DNA of 64,000 nt from Bacteroidota bacterium (GCA_003250395.1 QKGM01000038.1:62001-126000); one strand, 5' to 3'. Numbered from the stretch's first letter, positions 36,226 through 45,178 are shown. The notes: generated from the letters alone by a model not told the origin. A program made the numbers and translations.

Positions 36226-36233
36226 CAAATTTA
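36226..36233 (-). promoter_or_regulatory. -7 box (TAAATTTG) for the cyd operon
   Basis: The minus strand reads TAAATTTG about 78 bases before the DUF4492 start codon. It is the only exact TAnnTTTG element I found in that gap. Confidence 0.5.
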
Positions 36234-36323
36234 GGTAATCAAATGCTTGAATTAACAGAAGGCAAAATTTTTTTTTCAATTATCGTTGACAGAATCAAAT
36301 TCCATTACGATATTGCTGGTTGT

Positions 36324-37085
36324 TTATCCTTGTTTATCAGTTGTTTTCTGAAAAATTGCGGTTGTACAGCAATTGTGCTTTTTTTCTTCTTTAGCAGGAT
36401 TTAATTGCAACCGTTCTTGATTTGGGCTGATAAATTTGATTCCGAGGTCGAGACCACGAAGGATAAAAAGTAGCCCCATGAGGACTACAATAAACGGGAT
36501 TATCTTGTTGATAAAGGATCTTACTGGTTGCGTGATTATGTTTCCGGCAATGGACAGCAGGAAAAGCATTGGGCCTGTTGCCAGTCCGAAAGCAGTCATG
36601 AACAGGATTCCATTTAATAAACTTCCTCCGGCAAGCGCTGCTGCCAGGGCAACATAGACAAGTCCGCAGGGAAGTAGTCCATTCAGTAGCCCGATAAAAA
36701 AAAGTGAACTCATTGAGCGACGATAAAGCAGTTTTCTGAAGGTACCCTGAATGGCAGAAGTAATCTGCAGGTTTATCCCGAATTGAACTCTTTTACCTGT
36801 GAAAGCAGGAATTACGATGGCCAATATCATCAATGCGCCTGTACCAATGCTTACCCATCGTTGGAAACCGGCTAGATGTAATCCGGCACCAAGAAGCCCA
36901 AATATGACGCCCATCAGGGCATAGGTGACCGTCCGCCCAAGGTTGTACAAGATGCTGCCGGTAACCCTGCTTGTCCAACTGTTGCCTGGAAGCGGAAGAG
37001 CAATGACGATGGGGCCGCACATGCCCAGACAATGGAAACTGCCCATAAATCCAAGTACAAGGCCCGAGATGATGAATTCAATCAT
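36324..37085 (-). CDS. Sulfite exporter TauE/SafE-type membrane protein (cbb3/copper associated)
   Basis: A 253-residue membrane protein with about six helices. The start FIISGLVLGFMGSFHCLGMCGPIVIAL with two cysteines close together (FHCLGMCGP) and the repeat-like NGLLPCGLVYVALAAALAGG mark the DsbD-like/TauE-SafE branch found with cbb3-oxidase assembly genes. Cysteines in these helices are thought to handle metal or thiols; transport of sulfite is not implied. A C-terminal tail carries a Cys pair (HNCCTTAIF). It is 37 bases behind ccoH in the same operon. Confidence 0.82.
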   Translation of the reverse strand: MIEFIISGLVLGFMGSFHCLGMCGPIVIALPLPGNSWTSRVTGSILYNLGRTVTYALMGVIFGLLGAGLHLAGFQRWVSIGTGALMILAIVIPAFTGKRVQFGINLQITSAIQGTFRKLLYRRSMSSLFFIGLLNGLLPCGLVYVALAAALAGGSLLNGILFMTAFGLATGPMLFLLSIAGNIITQPVRSFINKIIPFIVVLMGLLFILRGLDLGIKFISPNQERLQLNPAKEEKKHNCCTTAIFQKTTDKQG

Positions 37086-37122
37086 TAGAGATGGTTTAAA
37101 ATATAAGGATAGCCAGCGGAAA

Positions 37123-37575
37123 TTACTCTTCAGGTTTTGTTACTTCTGATTCAAAATAGTATCCGGTAGTGCCAGCTTTCCAGGTCATTTTTATTCTGTA
37201 ACGTGATTTAACGAGAAGTGGTGAGGGGATCAATTGCCGACCTGTAGAATCTACACCTAAAGGCATTACAAAGTCGGCTGCCTTGTCATCTGGAGCATAG
37301 AACCAAATTGAACCCGAAACAGGAAGTTTCTTTAACTTTTGCGGAAGTTTTATATGAAGACCCTCCGAATCAAAGCTTAGCTGGATTTGCTCACCCAGTG
37401 AAGCGTAGTTTTGTTTCAAAGAGATAACTTCCTGGTATTTTAATTCACGTGGATAGTAATCGTCGACAACGATTTCCTGACGATTGTTGATCAGCACAGC
37501 GAACAGGATGATCAGGAATAACATAAATGATCCCATGCCTATTAACAGGCGGGTTCCCCATCCTGATTTTTTCAT
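37123..37575 (-). CDS. ccoH: FixH/CcoH family protein
   Basis: A 150-residue protein with one N-terminal membrane helix (LLIGMGSFMLFLIILFAVLI) and a periplasmic beta-domain ending ...YYFESEVTKPEE. The motif VVDDYYPRELKYQEVI is the FixH hallmark. CcoH assists assembly of cbb3-type cytochrome oxidase. The start overlaps ccoG by 4 bases, so translation is coupled. No ccoN, ccoO or ccoP is present in the operon. Confidence 0.86.
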   Translation of the reverse strand: MKKSGWGTRLLIGMGSFMLFLIILFAVLINNRQEIVVDDYYPRELKYQEVISLKQNYASLGEQIQLSFDSEGLHIKLPQKLKKLPVSGSIWFYAPDDKAADFVMPLGVDSTGRQLIPSPLLVKSRYRIKMTWKAGTTGYYFESEVTKPEE

Positions 37576-38969
37576 GGCATGTTTTTGTTCATTGGACCTA
37601 TAAAAGTGGATTCGAGTAATTCAACCTGATGATCGTCGTCGAAAAGTCCTATCTGAATTTTCATTTCATGAGAAACAACAATCGATGAATCCAATAATAT
37701 AAAGAATACACCTTCAACCGACGCCCCATTCTTAACCATCGGCTGATTGCCGATAATTCGGAGCTCTCCTTCGGGTTGAAGAAGTTTAAATGAGAGGTCA
37801 ATATCTTTACGTGTTTTGTTTACGATTTTATAATTGTACAGATTGCTAAACGAGCCATTTTCATTACGTTGGAATAGAATGCCTGGGGTCCTTAATATTG
37901 TGGTTTCTACTTCTGTACGTTTCATGATAAGTATCGAAAGGAAAATAAGTAGTCCCGCGAGGACAGAAGTATAAAAGGCCATCCGTCCTGTGAAGCGCCT
38001 TTTTGCCCCGGAGGAGATTTCCTTCTCAGAGGTATATCGGATCAAACCTCCGGCTTTGCCTATATGTGCCATTACCTCATCGCAGGCGTCAATGCAGGCA
38101 GTACAGTTGATACATTCGAGTTGAGTTCCGTTACGTATATCTATACCGGTAGGGCACACCTGTACACATTTATTGCAATTGATACAATCACCCCCCTGAC
38201 TTTCACCTTCTTTTGTTTTACCTCTTGGTTCACCGCGAAGGTAATCATACATTACCATAATGGTATCGTTATCGGTGAGTGTTCCTTGAAGTCTGCCGTA
38301 TGGACACAGGATTGTACAGGCTTGTTCACGGAACCATGTGTATACGAAAGTTCCTGCTGCAGTTAAGACGATCATGGCAACAAAAGTGCGGTGGTAATCA
38401 GTAAATCCGGTCTTCCAGGCTGAAAGAAGGTTGCTAGTACCGATAAAATAACTCAGAAATATATTGACAGCAATCAGGATAATGCTGGTAAATACTACGA
38501 TCTTGAAAGTACGCCGAATGTACCAACCGGAAGTTTTTGGTTTTTGATTTGAAGCCTGTTGCTTTGCCGGACTTCCTTCAATCCAGGTTTCAATCCTGCG
38601 GAAAAGGATTTCTAAAAAGATAGTTTGGGGACAAGCCCATCCACACCACATCCTTCCAAAGACGACAGTGAACAGTACGATAAAAATCACAAAAGTCAAC
38701 ATTGCAATTCCCAGAAGATAGGTGTCCTGTGGCCAGAAAACCCTTCCAAAGAGAATGAAATGCCTGTTTATGACGTCAATTAAAATGAAAGGCTCTCCTG
38801 CAACTTTAATAAAAGGTGTTACTGTAAATAGCAGAATCAACGCCATTGCAACCCAATGGCGTCGGGTGGTGTAGCGTCCTTTTGGAAGCCTGGCATAAAC
38901 CCATTTACGGTGCCCTCTATCGTCGGATGTGGCTATGCGATCGCGAAAGTTAACCGATGGCTCCGTCAT
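37572..38969 (-). CDS. ccoG: Cytochrome c oxidase accessory protein CcoG
   Basis: A 465-residue inner-membrane polyferredoxin. Two CxxxCP motifs lie at membrane edges (Cys109-Cys113 in MWCGWACPQ and Cys218-Cys222 in ACTILCPYG). Two [4Fe-4S] motifs follow (Cys262, 265, 268, 272 and Cys286, 289, 292, 296). A C-terminal Ig-like domain occupies about residues 350-460. CcoG is reported to reduce Cu(II) to Cu(I) for copper delivery to cbb3 oxidase. It sits 12 bases after a heavy-metal-binding lipoprotein gene, which strengthens a copper role. Confidence 0.93.
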   Translation of the reverse strand: MTEPSVNFRDRIATSDDRGHRKWVYARLPKGRYTTRRHWVAMALILLFTVTPFIKVAGEPFILIDVINRHFILFGRVFWPQDTYLLGIAMLTFVIFIVLFTVVFGRMWCGWACPQTIFLEILFRRIETWIEGSPAKQQASNQKPKTSGWYIRRTFKIVVFTSIILIAVNIFLSYFIGTSNLLSAWKTGFTDYHRTFVAMIVLTAAGTFVYTWFREQACTILCPYGRLQGTLTDNDTIMVMYDYLRGEPRGKTKEGESQGGDCINCNKCVQVCPTGIDIRNGTQLECINCTACIDACDEVMAHIGKAGGLIRYTSEKEISSGAKRRFTGRMAFYTSVLAGLLIFLSILIMKRTEVETTILRTPGILFQRNENGSFSNLYNYKIVNKTRKDIDLSFKLLQPEGELRIIGNQPMVKNGASVEGVFFILLDSSIVVSHEMKIQIGLFDDDHQVELLESTFIGPMNKNMP

Positions 38970-38981
38970 AATGAGTGTGGA

Positions 38982-39335
38982 TTATTGCTGCTCTATAGAG
39001 GTGACTTTATAACCCTTTGCTTCAATGACTGCTTTGATAGCATCCTGAGTAGCAACAGCAGGATCGTATTTTGCCTTGGCAACTCCTGCTCTCCAATCAG
39101 CAGCAGCATCCGCTACTCCAGGGGAAGATCTTAATGCTTTGATAATAGTATTTTCACACCCTGTACAGGTCATTCCTTCAACCTTAATTAAAACGTCTGA
39201 ATAAGTGATTGTTGTATCAATTACCGGAGGATTTAGTACAGTTGAATCTGCTTTATTGGTAGCTTCTGATGAGGAGCTCCCTCCACATGAAGCCAGAATG
39301 ATTGACCCCAAAACAATAAACAGTAGTTTTTTCAT
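38982..39335 (-). CDS. Heavy-metal-associated (HMA) domain lipoprotein
   Basis: A 117-residue protein with a lipoprotein signal (IVLGSIILASC, Cys17), a short Ser-rich linker and one HMA domain whose metal site reads GMTCTGC (Cys57, Cys60). It should bind Cu(I) or a similar soft metal in the envelope. The frame extends 17 codons upstream to 39386, but that overlaps the -7 box at 39384-39391, so the ATG at 39335 is used. It heads an operon with ccoG, ccoH and the TauE/SafE-type gene, an unusual and informative neighbour for a metal-binding lipoprotein. Confidence 0.88.
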   Translation of the reverse strand: MKKLLFIVLGSIILASCGGSSSSEATNKADSTVLNPPVIDTTITYSDVLIKVEGMTCTGCENTIIKALRSSPGVADAAADWRAGVAKAKYDPAVATQDAIKAVIEAKGYKVTSIEQQ

Positions 39336-39383
39336 TTCAATGTTAATTTGAGATTTTAAAGGTACACGAGAATAATAACACTG

Positions 39384-39391
39384 CAAAGATA
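39384..39391 (-). promoter_or_regulatory. -7 box (TATCTTTG) for the HMA-ccoGH operon
   Basis: The minus strand reads TATCTTTG, 48 bases upstream of the ATG at 39335. It faces the plus-strand box at 39540-39547 across a divergent control region. Confidence 0.55.
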
Positions 39392-39539
39392 ATTAGCAAG
39401 TATTATTTTTTCTAGTTGTATATTTTGGCTTCCTGATATTGATTCAAAATATTCTTGTCGATTTCATCTGTAACATAAACAAAGTGTCTTATATGTGTGT
39501 TGAATTACAGAAGAGAATAGGATTTGAATACAATCTTTC

Positions 39540-39547
39540 TACCTTTG
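39540..39547 (+). promoter_or_regulatory. -7 box (TACCTTTG) for the heme-uptake-like operon
   Basis: An exact TAnnTTTG element 16 bases before the ATG at 39564, giving a very short leader. Confidence 0.6.
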
Positions 39548-39563
39548 CACTCTTAAATAGGTT

Positions 39564-39920
39564 ATGAAGTACCGAATTTCGCCACCAGAAAAATTAGCCG
39601 TTCGTCTCCTGATAGCCACCGTGTTGTGGTTTTCAATGGGGTCGCTGGTTAATTTTCATATGAACCGTATTTTCGGTGTAGAGCTCATTTCACCTACCTT
39701 ATACTGCCAGCGGCAAAAGGACAAGACCTTGAAGGTCATGAAAGATATCACCGGCGAGAGCCATGGTACATTCCTTCATCTGGATGCAATTCCTTCTACA
39801 TGTTTTGATTTCTGTGATCCTTTATATTTAGGACTGATTCATCAATCTGATATAGAGGTCAACCGCCCTGTGGCATCGTGCTATCATTCGCACGGACTGA
39901 GAGCCCCACCTGTTTCCTGA
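39564..39920 (+). CDS. Small membrane-anchored Cys/His-containing protein heading the heme operon
   Basis: A 118-residue protein that I do not recognise with certainty. A hydrophobic helix lies at about residues 11-30 (LAVRLLIATVLWFSMGSLV). The rest is hydrophilic and contains several possible metal or heme ligands: Cys48, CFDFC, a run of His and a C-terminal CYHSHGLRAPPVS. The short, Cys/His-bearing tail ending in PP recalls small proteins encoded ahead of metal-related TonB receptors, but this is only an impression. It is the first gene after a strong promoter and is separated from the HmuY gene by two perfect hairpins. Confidence 0.6.
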   Translation: MKYRISPPEKLAVRLLIATVLWFSMGSLVNFHMNRIFGVELISPTLYCQRQKDKTLKVMKDITGESHGTFLHLDAIPSTCFDFCDPLYLGLIHQSDIEVNRPVASCYHSHGLRAPPVS

Positions 39921-39971
39921 CATCAATCCGTCTGAACGGATACTGATGCTGCCTGATGTCTTTTCAGGCAG
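39921..39971 (+). promoter_or_regulatory. Two adjacent perfect hairpins between the first gene and HmuY
   Basis: Hairpin 1 at 39921-39948 pairs CATCA with TGATG and, inside it, ATCCGT with ACGGAT around a CTGA loop, with only a 2-base bulge. Hairpin 2 at 39949-39971 pairs CTGCCTGA with TCAGGCAG around a 7-base loop. They begin at the base after the stop codon of the first gene and lack a following U-run. They may be an mRNA-stabilising or processing element, or an attenuator. Confidence 0.55.
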
Positions 39972-40024
39972 TAATGATGGCATATTGTATTTACAAAACC
40001 TTATTTCCAATTAATTTCTATATC

Positions 40025-41269
40025 ATGAAAAATGTTTCTACATTTCGCATCAGCTCATTGCTGATAGGCGTGGGAATGTGGGCTATTGGCTCACTAAACG
40101 CCCAAACGATAATACCTGACTCTGCCGCAATGGGTGCTGGTTATGCCAACGATGTTTATTTCAGTCTGGATAACGGTACCGTAGCATCCCCTGCTGCCGC
40201 TACATGGGATATTGCCTTTTATACCAATACCTGGAGCGCAGGAATCATAACAAACGATGGCCGTGGTGTTACCCTCTGGGCCTATCCTGCAGCCGATACT
40301 TCAGGTTATGTAACTCTTGATACTACCGGGCTGAGTTCATGGACACCTCTTTACAATTCGATTGAAAGTTGGGAAAATGGCGCTTTTAACAGAAATTCGA
40401 AAAACCACCCTGATTATGGATGGGGAGTTTACAATGTTATTACTCATGATGTTGAGGGAGATTCAATATTCGTGATTAAGACCCGTAATGGTATTTACAA
40501 GAAGCTTTGGGTCGTCAAAAAGGTTTCTATCCAGAATACTTATTATCTGCGTTATGCAAATCTGGATGGCTCGGACGAAAAGCTTGCGGAAGTGAACTGC
40601 ACACCCTATATCTCAAAGAACTTTATTGCTTATGATCTGGAATCTGACCAGGTAATAGATCGTGAACCTGCCAAAGACACATGGGATCTTTTATTCACTA
40701 AATATACCGGACTGTATGGTGGTTCCATCCCTTATATCGTTACCGGAGTACTTAATAACATTGGTTCAGTTGCAAATCGTTTCTATCCTGTGGCTCCTGA
40801 CTATCTCGACTGGAGTGCAGCTCCTTTCAGTGAAAACCGTGAAGTGATTGGTTGGGACTGGAAAACTTTCGATATGGGAACCATGTCATATACTGTTGCC
40901 GATTCCCTTATTTTCTTCGACAGTACACAAAACGGTAATATTGTACGGTTGTGGTTCACTGGATTCGCTGGCTCATCCTCAGGAAAGTTTTATTTCAATC
41001 ATCAACTTATTTCAGGCGCAGGTATCAGTAATGCTGAACTTTCATCATTACGTATCTGGCCTAATCCGGCTACCGGCTATGTAAATGTAGACCTTCCTGA
41101 AGCAGGTACCGTGACAATATCCGATATTTCGGGTCGTCAGGTTATACGCCAACAGGTCGAGATAGCAGGCACTACGCGTATCATGTTTGGATCATTGCCT
41201 TCAGGTATTTATCTGATGCGTTATTACAATGGTAAACAGGTTCAGGCCAATCGTATTCTGGTTTATTAA
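40025..41269 (+). CDS. HmuY family protein with T9SS sorting domain
   Basis: A 414-residue secreted protein. The ATG at 40025 gives a good signal peptide (SSLLIGVGMWAIGSLNA-Q); an upstream in-frame ATG at 39956 would start inside the hairpins. The body is HmuY-like beta sandwich: TWDIAFYTNTWSAGI in the first part and TWDLLFTKYTGLYGG in the second, followed by the YIVTGVLNN and VIGWDWKTFD segments typical of the family. The last 80 residues are a type A sorting domain (RIWPNPATGYVNV). HmuY proteins bind heme outside the cell and pass it to a TonB receptor, which is the next gene, 3 bases away. Confidence 0.85.
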   Translation: MKNVSTFRISSLLIGVGMWAIGSLNAQTIIPDSAAMGAGYANDVYFSLDNGTVASPAAATWDIAFYTNTWSAGIITNDGRGVTLWAYPAADTSGYVTLDTTGLSSWTPLYNSIESWENGAFNRNSKNHPDYGWGVYNVITHDVEGDSIFVIKTRNGIYKKLWVVKKVSIQNTYYLRYANLDGSDEKLAEVNCTPYISKNFIAYDLESDQVIDREPAKDTWDLLFTKYTGLYGGSIPYIVTGVLNNIGSVANRFYPVAPDYLDWSAAPFSENREVIGWDWKTFDMGTMSYTVADSLIFFDSTQNGNIVRLWFTGFAGSSSGKFYFNHQLISGAGISNAELSSLRIWPNPATGYVNVDLPEAGTVTISDISGRQVIRQQVEIAGTTRIMFGSLPSGIYLMRYYNGKQVQANRILVY

Positions 41270-41272
41270 CGA

Positions 41273-43504
41273 ATGACAGGACTACTAAGAATTATCAAAT
41301 GGCTTTTGCCAATACTGTTCTTCATTGGTGGGTTGTCCCGGGGTATGTCCCAGGGACAATCTACCCATGTAAAGGTGGTTGATGCTTTGGATAGGTCTCC
41401 GGTTGCTTTTGCCCATGTATGCTTTGAGGGTTTTGGGAAAACTTTTATGCATTATGTGGTGACAGATGAAAGAGGTGAGGCATCCTGCATTATTCCCGGA
41501 GGAGCTATTGTTGCAGTTTCCTTCATAGGTTACGAAACACTTTATGATTCTGTTTCCCCCGGAGAGACCCGCATCCTTAGGCTGAATCGTTCTTATACAA
41601 AAATGGAGGAGGTGGTTGTGACTGCACAATTCATGCCTCGCAAAGCTGATAAATCGATCTATAAAGTGAAGGTCATTAACAGCAAGCAGATCGAAATGAA
41701 AGCTGCCAACAATCTGAGCGATCTTTTACGCAGCGAAGTGAGTATTCGTACGAGCCAGGATGGTGTATTAGGTTCAAGTATTTCGCTTCAGGGGCTTTCA
41801 GGTGAGAATGTAAAATTTCTGATTGATGGAATCCCGGTTATTGGAAGAATGAATGGCAACATCGACCTCAGTCAGATAAATCTGAACAATGCCGATCATA
41901 TAGAAATCATCGAAGGGCCAATGTCAGTGGTTTATGGCAGTAACGCTATCGCAGGAGTTGTCAATATCATTACCCGTGAAAACCAGCATGATAAACTTGT
42001 GGTTCGTGCCAATGGGTATGCCGAATCGGTAGGTGTGTTCAATGCCGATGGTGCTTTTTCGGTCAAGAGCGGTAACCACCTTTTTATGTTTAGTGGTGGG
42101 CGGAATTTTTTTGGAGGTTATGCAGACCCGGATACCTCTCGTGCAAAAACATGGAAACCTAAACGTCAGGTTTTTGCCGATGGATCATGGCTCTATTCAA
42201 AGAGTAACCTGAAGGTAAAAGTTGGTGGCCAGTTCTTTGATGAACTTCTTCTTTTTAAAGAAAACCTGATTGCCCCCTATTTTGAAACTGCTTTTGACAA
42301 TGAATTTTATACACGTCGATATGTGGCAAGAGGTGATCTTAGTTGGAAGATTTCTGAAAATCAATCAATCTCAGCTCTCGCTGCCTGGTCAGGTTTTAAC
42401 AGAAGAAAAGAGAAGTGGTTTAAAGACCTTACCACTCTTAATCGGATCTTAACCTCGAATATTGAGGATCAGGATACATCAACTTTTAATAGTTATAATT
42501 TCAGAGGTCAATGGAGTCGCTTCTCTGATGATCAATGGCTTAACTGGCAGGCTGGTTTTGACTTCAATATAGAACAGGGTACAGGTAAAAGGATTGACGG
42601 TGGAAGCCAGCAAATGGGCGATTATGCTGCTTTTGTTTCCCTGCTGCTCAGGCCTCATCCGATAATTGAAATACAGCCAGGTGTAAGAAGTGCTTATAAC
42701 TCACGCTACTCTGCACCGGTAGTCTACTCCCTTAACGTGAAATGGAACATCAACGAATGGTTTTCTCTGAGAGGTAGTGCTGCCAAAGGTTTCAGGGCAC
42801 CGGTGTTGAAAGAACTATATATGGATTTTGTTGATGTGAACCACGACATACACGGGAATCCCTTATTAAAGGCAGAGAATTCCGATAATTTCAATATGGT
42901 ATTACAATTTCAGCGCGATAGAAGCCGATATCAGGTGACTACAGGTTTGTCAGTATTCTATAACCATGTCAGCAACATTATCACTCTGGCTGAACAGGAG
43001 AAGCAATCCTATAATTATGTGAATGTTGATAACTACCGTTCACAGGGAGGCCAGTTGCATTCTACCTTCAGATTCTATCCGCGACTGGTGGTCTCTGCAG
43101 GTGTTGGTATTACCGGTACATCCTATTCCGTAGATGGAGATAATATTGCGTGGACTACCGACTTTAGCAGTGAGGTTACTTACTATTGGTTGCACCGGGA
43201 TGTATCGATGACTGTGTGGTATAAGTATACAGGCAGGCTACCCCGGTTTTATCTTGATGCTTCTGGCTCGCTTTCTGAGAGTTTTATTGAAGATTATCAT
43301 ATGCTTGATGTCTCTATTAATAAAGGTTTTTGGAACAATCAGCTCAATGTGGGGATTGGTGCAAAAAATCTGTTTGATGTCACCTCAATTAACACAGGTG
43401 GGAGCAGCAGTGGAATTCATTCTGGTGGAGGAGGATCCCAACCGGTTGGATGGGGACGGTCGTACTTTGTGAAGCTTAGCTATCAGTTTTCAAAAAGGAA
43501 TTAA
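41273..43504 (+). CDS. TonB-dependent outer-membrane receptor, probably for heme
   Basis: A 743-residue receptor. Signal peptide, then a carboxypeptidase-regulatory-like domain (about residues 30-115, STHVKVVDALDRSPVAFAHV), plug domain (about 120-235, with GLSGENVKFLIDGIPVIGRM and GPMSVVYGSNAIAGVVNIIT), and a 22-strand barrel ending in a typical aromatic terminus (VKLSYQF). Between strands the sequence GFRAPVLKELY ... NHDIHGNPLLKAE resembles the FRAP/NPNL box with nearby His seen in heme receptors such as HmuR. HmuY genes on both sides (3 bases each) make heme or a related porphyrin the most likely ligand. Confidence 0.88.
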   Translation: MTGLLRIIKWLLPILFFIGGLSRGMSQGQSTHVKVVDALDRSPVAFAHVCFEGFGKTFMHYVVTDERGEASCIIPGGAIVAVSFIGYETLYDSVSPGETRILRLNRSYTKMEEVVVTAQFMPRKADKSIYKVKVINSKQIEMKAANNLSDLLRSEVSIRTSQDGVLGSSISLQGLSGENVKFLIDGIPVIGRMNGNIDLSQINLNNADHIEIIEGPMSVVYGSNAIAGVVNIITRENQHDKLVVRANGYAESVGVFNADGAFSVKSGNHLFMFSGGRNFFGGYADPDTSRAKTWKPKRQVFADGSWLYSKSNLKVKVGGQFFDELLLFKENLIAPYFETAFDNEFYTRRYVARGDLSWKISENQSISALAAWSGFNRRKEKWFKDLTTLNRILTSNIEDQDTSTFNSYNFRGQWSRFSDDQWLNWQAGFDFNIEQGTGKRIDGGSQQMGDYAAFVSLLLRPHPIIEIQPGVRSAYNSRYSAPVVYSLNVKWNINEWFSLRGSAAKGFRAPVLKELYMDFVDVNHDIHGNPLLKAENSDNFNMVLQFQRDRSRYQVTTGLSVFYNHVSNIITLAEQEKQSYNYVNVDNYRSQGGQLHSTFRFYPRLVVSAGVGITGTSYSVDGDNIAWTTDFSSEVTYYWLHRDVSMTVWYKYTGRLPRFYLDASGSLSESFIEDYHMLDVSINKGFWNNQLNVGIGAKNLFDVTSINTGGSSSGIHSGGGGSQPVGWGRSYFVKLSYQFSKRN

Positions 43505-43507
43505 CCC

Positions 43508-44518
43508 ATGAGATTTACGGAAAATTTATTTTTTTTCAGTGTCTTACTGCTCCTAACTTCCTGTTTTAAGGAAGATGAACAGGTGGAACCGCATCCCCGT
43601 GGCGACATTACCGAAGTTACTATCGGTCTGACACAGAATTATCAGTATCAGATATTTTATGATCTATCGGAATCTGCCATTACGGGAAATCAGTTGAAGA
43701 CCTCCCACGATCTGTTATTCGATAATAGCCCCGGAGGATGGAGGGTTTGGCTTAACTCTGCCTTATTTATTAAGGTGGCGCATACGGGTCTTACCGATTT
43801 TGAAGCTGCTTCCGATACTTCAGGGGCTGTCTGGTTATTCGATAAATCGGATGGTAACCCGGATTCTAATGCCGTCGGTGTATGGCTTGATACCACAAAC
43901 TTCAAATCGCGAAGAGAAGTGATGCTGTTGGATAGAGGGATAGATATTGCCGGTCGGCCACGAGGCATATACAAATTTGTTATTGATTCGGTAAATGAAT
44001 CATCCTGGTGGTTGAGGTTTGGTAAGCTCACCGACACTGAATATACTTCTATTGAGGTTCGTAAATCAGACTCGACTCGTTTTACAGCAGTTTTGTTCGA
44101 TGGTGAAGGATCTGTATTGACAGCCGAACCACCTTCCGCGAACTGGGACTTAATGTTTACCCAGTACACAACATTGCTGTTTACCGATATTGGTGAGGCA
44201 TATCCATACCTGGTTACCGGGGTTCTGATCAATCAACAGCGAATTGAAGTGAGCATTGATACTGTCACTTCATTCAATGCAATTGACCTCGCTTTCGCTG
44301 AGGCAGCAACCTATAACGGGAATCTTGATGCTATCGGTTATGACTGGAAAAAAGTGCAGGGCGATGTGACCAGTGGTAATGTAACTTATATTGTAAGGAC
44401 TAATGTTACCTATCTGATCCGGGAGTCATCCGGTTATTTCTATAAACTCAGGTTTACAGGATTTTATAGTGATTCTGGTGAAAAGGGTTACCCCAGATTT
44501 GAGTTTCAACGTTTATAA
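43508..44518 (+). CDS. HmuY family lipoprotein
   Basis: A 336-residue protein with a lipoprotein signal (FSVLLLLTSC, Cys19), so it is held on the outer membrane. HmuY-type segments are clear: NYQYQIFYDLSES, NWDLMFTQYTTLLF, YPYLVTGVLIN and AIGYDWKKVQGDV. No sorting domain is present. It is thus a membrane-tethered counterpart of the T9SS HmuY in the same operon. It probably receives or presents heme at the receptor. It starts 3 bases after the receptor gene and is the last gene of the operon. Confidence 0.85.
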   Translation: MRFTENLFFFSVLLLLTSCFKEDEQVEPHPRGDITEVTIGLTQNYQYQIFYDLSESAITGNQLKTSHDLLFDNSPGGWRVWLNSALFIKVAHTGLTDFEAASDTSGAVWLFDKSDGNPDSNAVGVWLDTTNFKSRREVMLLDRGIDIAGRPRGIYKFVIDSVNESSWWLRFGKLTDTEYTSIEVRKSDSTRFTAVLFDGEGSVLTAEPPSANWDLMFTQYTTLLFTDIGEAYPYLVTGVLINQQRIEVSIDTVTSFNAIDLAFAEAATYNGNLDAIGYDWKKVQGDVTSGNVTYIVRTNVTYLIRESSGYFYKLRFTGFYSDSGEKGYPRFEFQRL

Positions 44519-44586
44519 GTTACCGTTGGCTTATAATCAGGACTTAAGTAGTCCGTCAAAAGGTCTGCCCCTAATCCAGATATTGG

Positions 44587-45156
44587 TTAACCTCCCTGCC
44601 CGATATGCGTGGAAAGTATTTTGATCCCGATGCAGATGAGTATTAACCCTCCGATAATCTCCATCCGCTTTCCCAACCTTGGGCCTGTGCTTTTGCCGGC
44701 CAGCATACCCAGCATACCAGCCAGATAGGTTACAAATCCGATGGTCAGAGTAGCAGTCAGCAAACTTACTTCAAGAAAGGCAAAACTGAAACCTACGGCA
44801 AGTGCATCGATGCTTGTTGCTATGGCCATCCAGATCAGAACAATCCATGCCAACGGGTTTCGTGATGTATCGGTTTTGTCGGGTGCCGAAAAACTTTCGC
44901 CAATCATCTTTACTCCCAGTAATGTTAACAGCCCGAAGGCAACCCAGTGATCCCAGTTGGCGATGAGTGGTTGAATCTGTGAGCCAAAGAAGTAGCCAAT
45001 CAATGGCATTACCCCCTGAAAGAAGCCCAGCACCAGTGCTACCCTTGACGCTCTCCAGAAATTGATATGAGGAACCGCCAGACCAGTGCTGACCGAGACA
45101 GCGAAAGTGTCGAAACTGAGCCCGATGGCCAGTATGATGATAAAGGTAAAATCCAT
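44587..45156 (-). CDS. mntP: Manganese efflux pump MntP
   Basis: A 189-residue inner-membrane protein with six helices and the internal repeat of the MntP family: FIIILAIGLSFDTFAVSVSTG at the start and MAIATSIDALAVGFSFAF in the middle, each with an Asp in the helix that lines the path. It exports Mn(II) and protects against manganese excess. It starts 22 bases after the end of the methyltransferase gene and is probably co-transcribed with it. Its end converges with the HmuY lipoprotein gene. Confidence 0.93.
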   Translation of the reverse strand: MDFTFIIILAIGLSFDTFAVSVSTGLAVPHINFWRASRVALVLGFFQGVMPLIGYFFGSQIQPLIANWDHWVAFGLLTLLGVKMIGESFSAPDKTDTSRNPLAWIVLIWMAIATSIDALAVGFSFAFLEVSLLTATLTIGFVTYLAGMLGMLAGKSTGPRLGKRMEIIGGLILICIGIKILSTHIGQGG

Positions 45157-45178
45157 TTTCAGTTTTGGCGTTCAGTGA

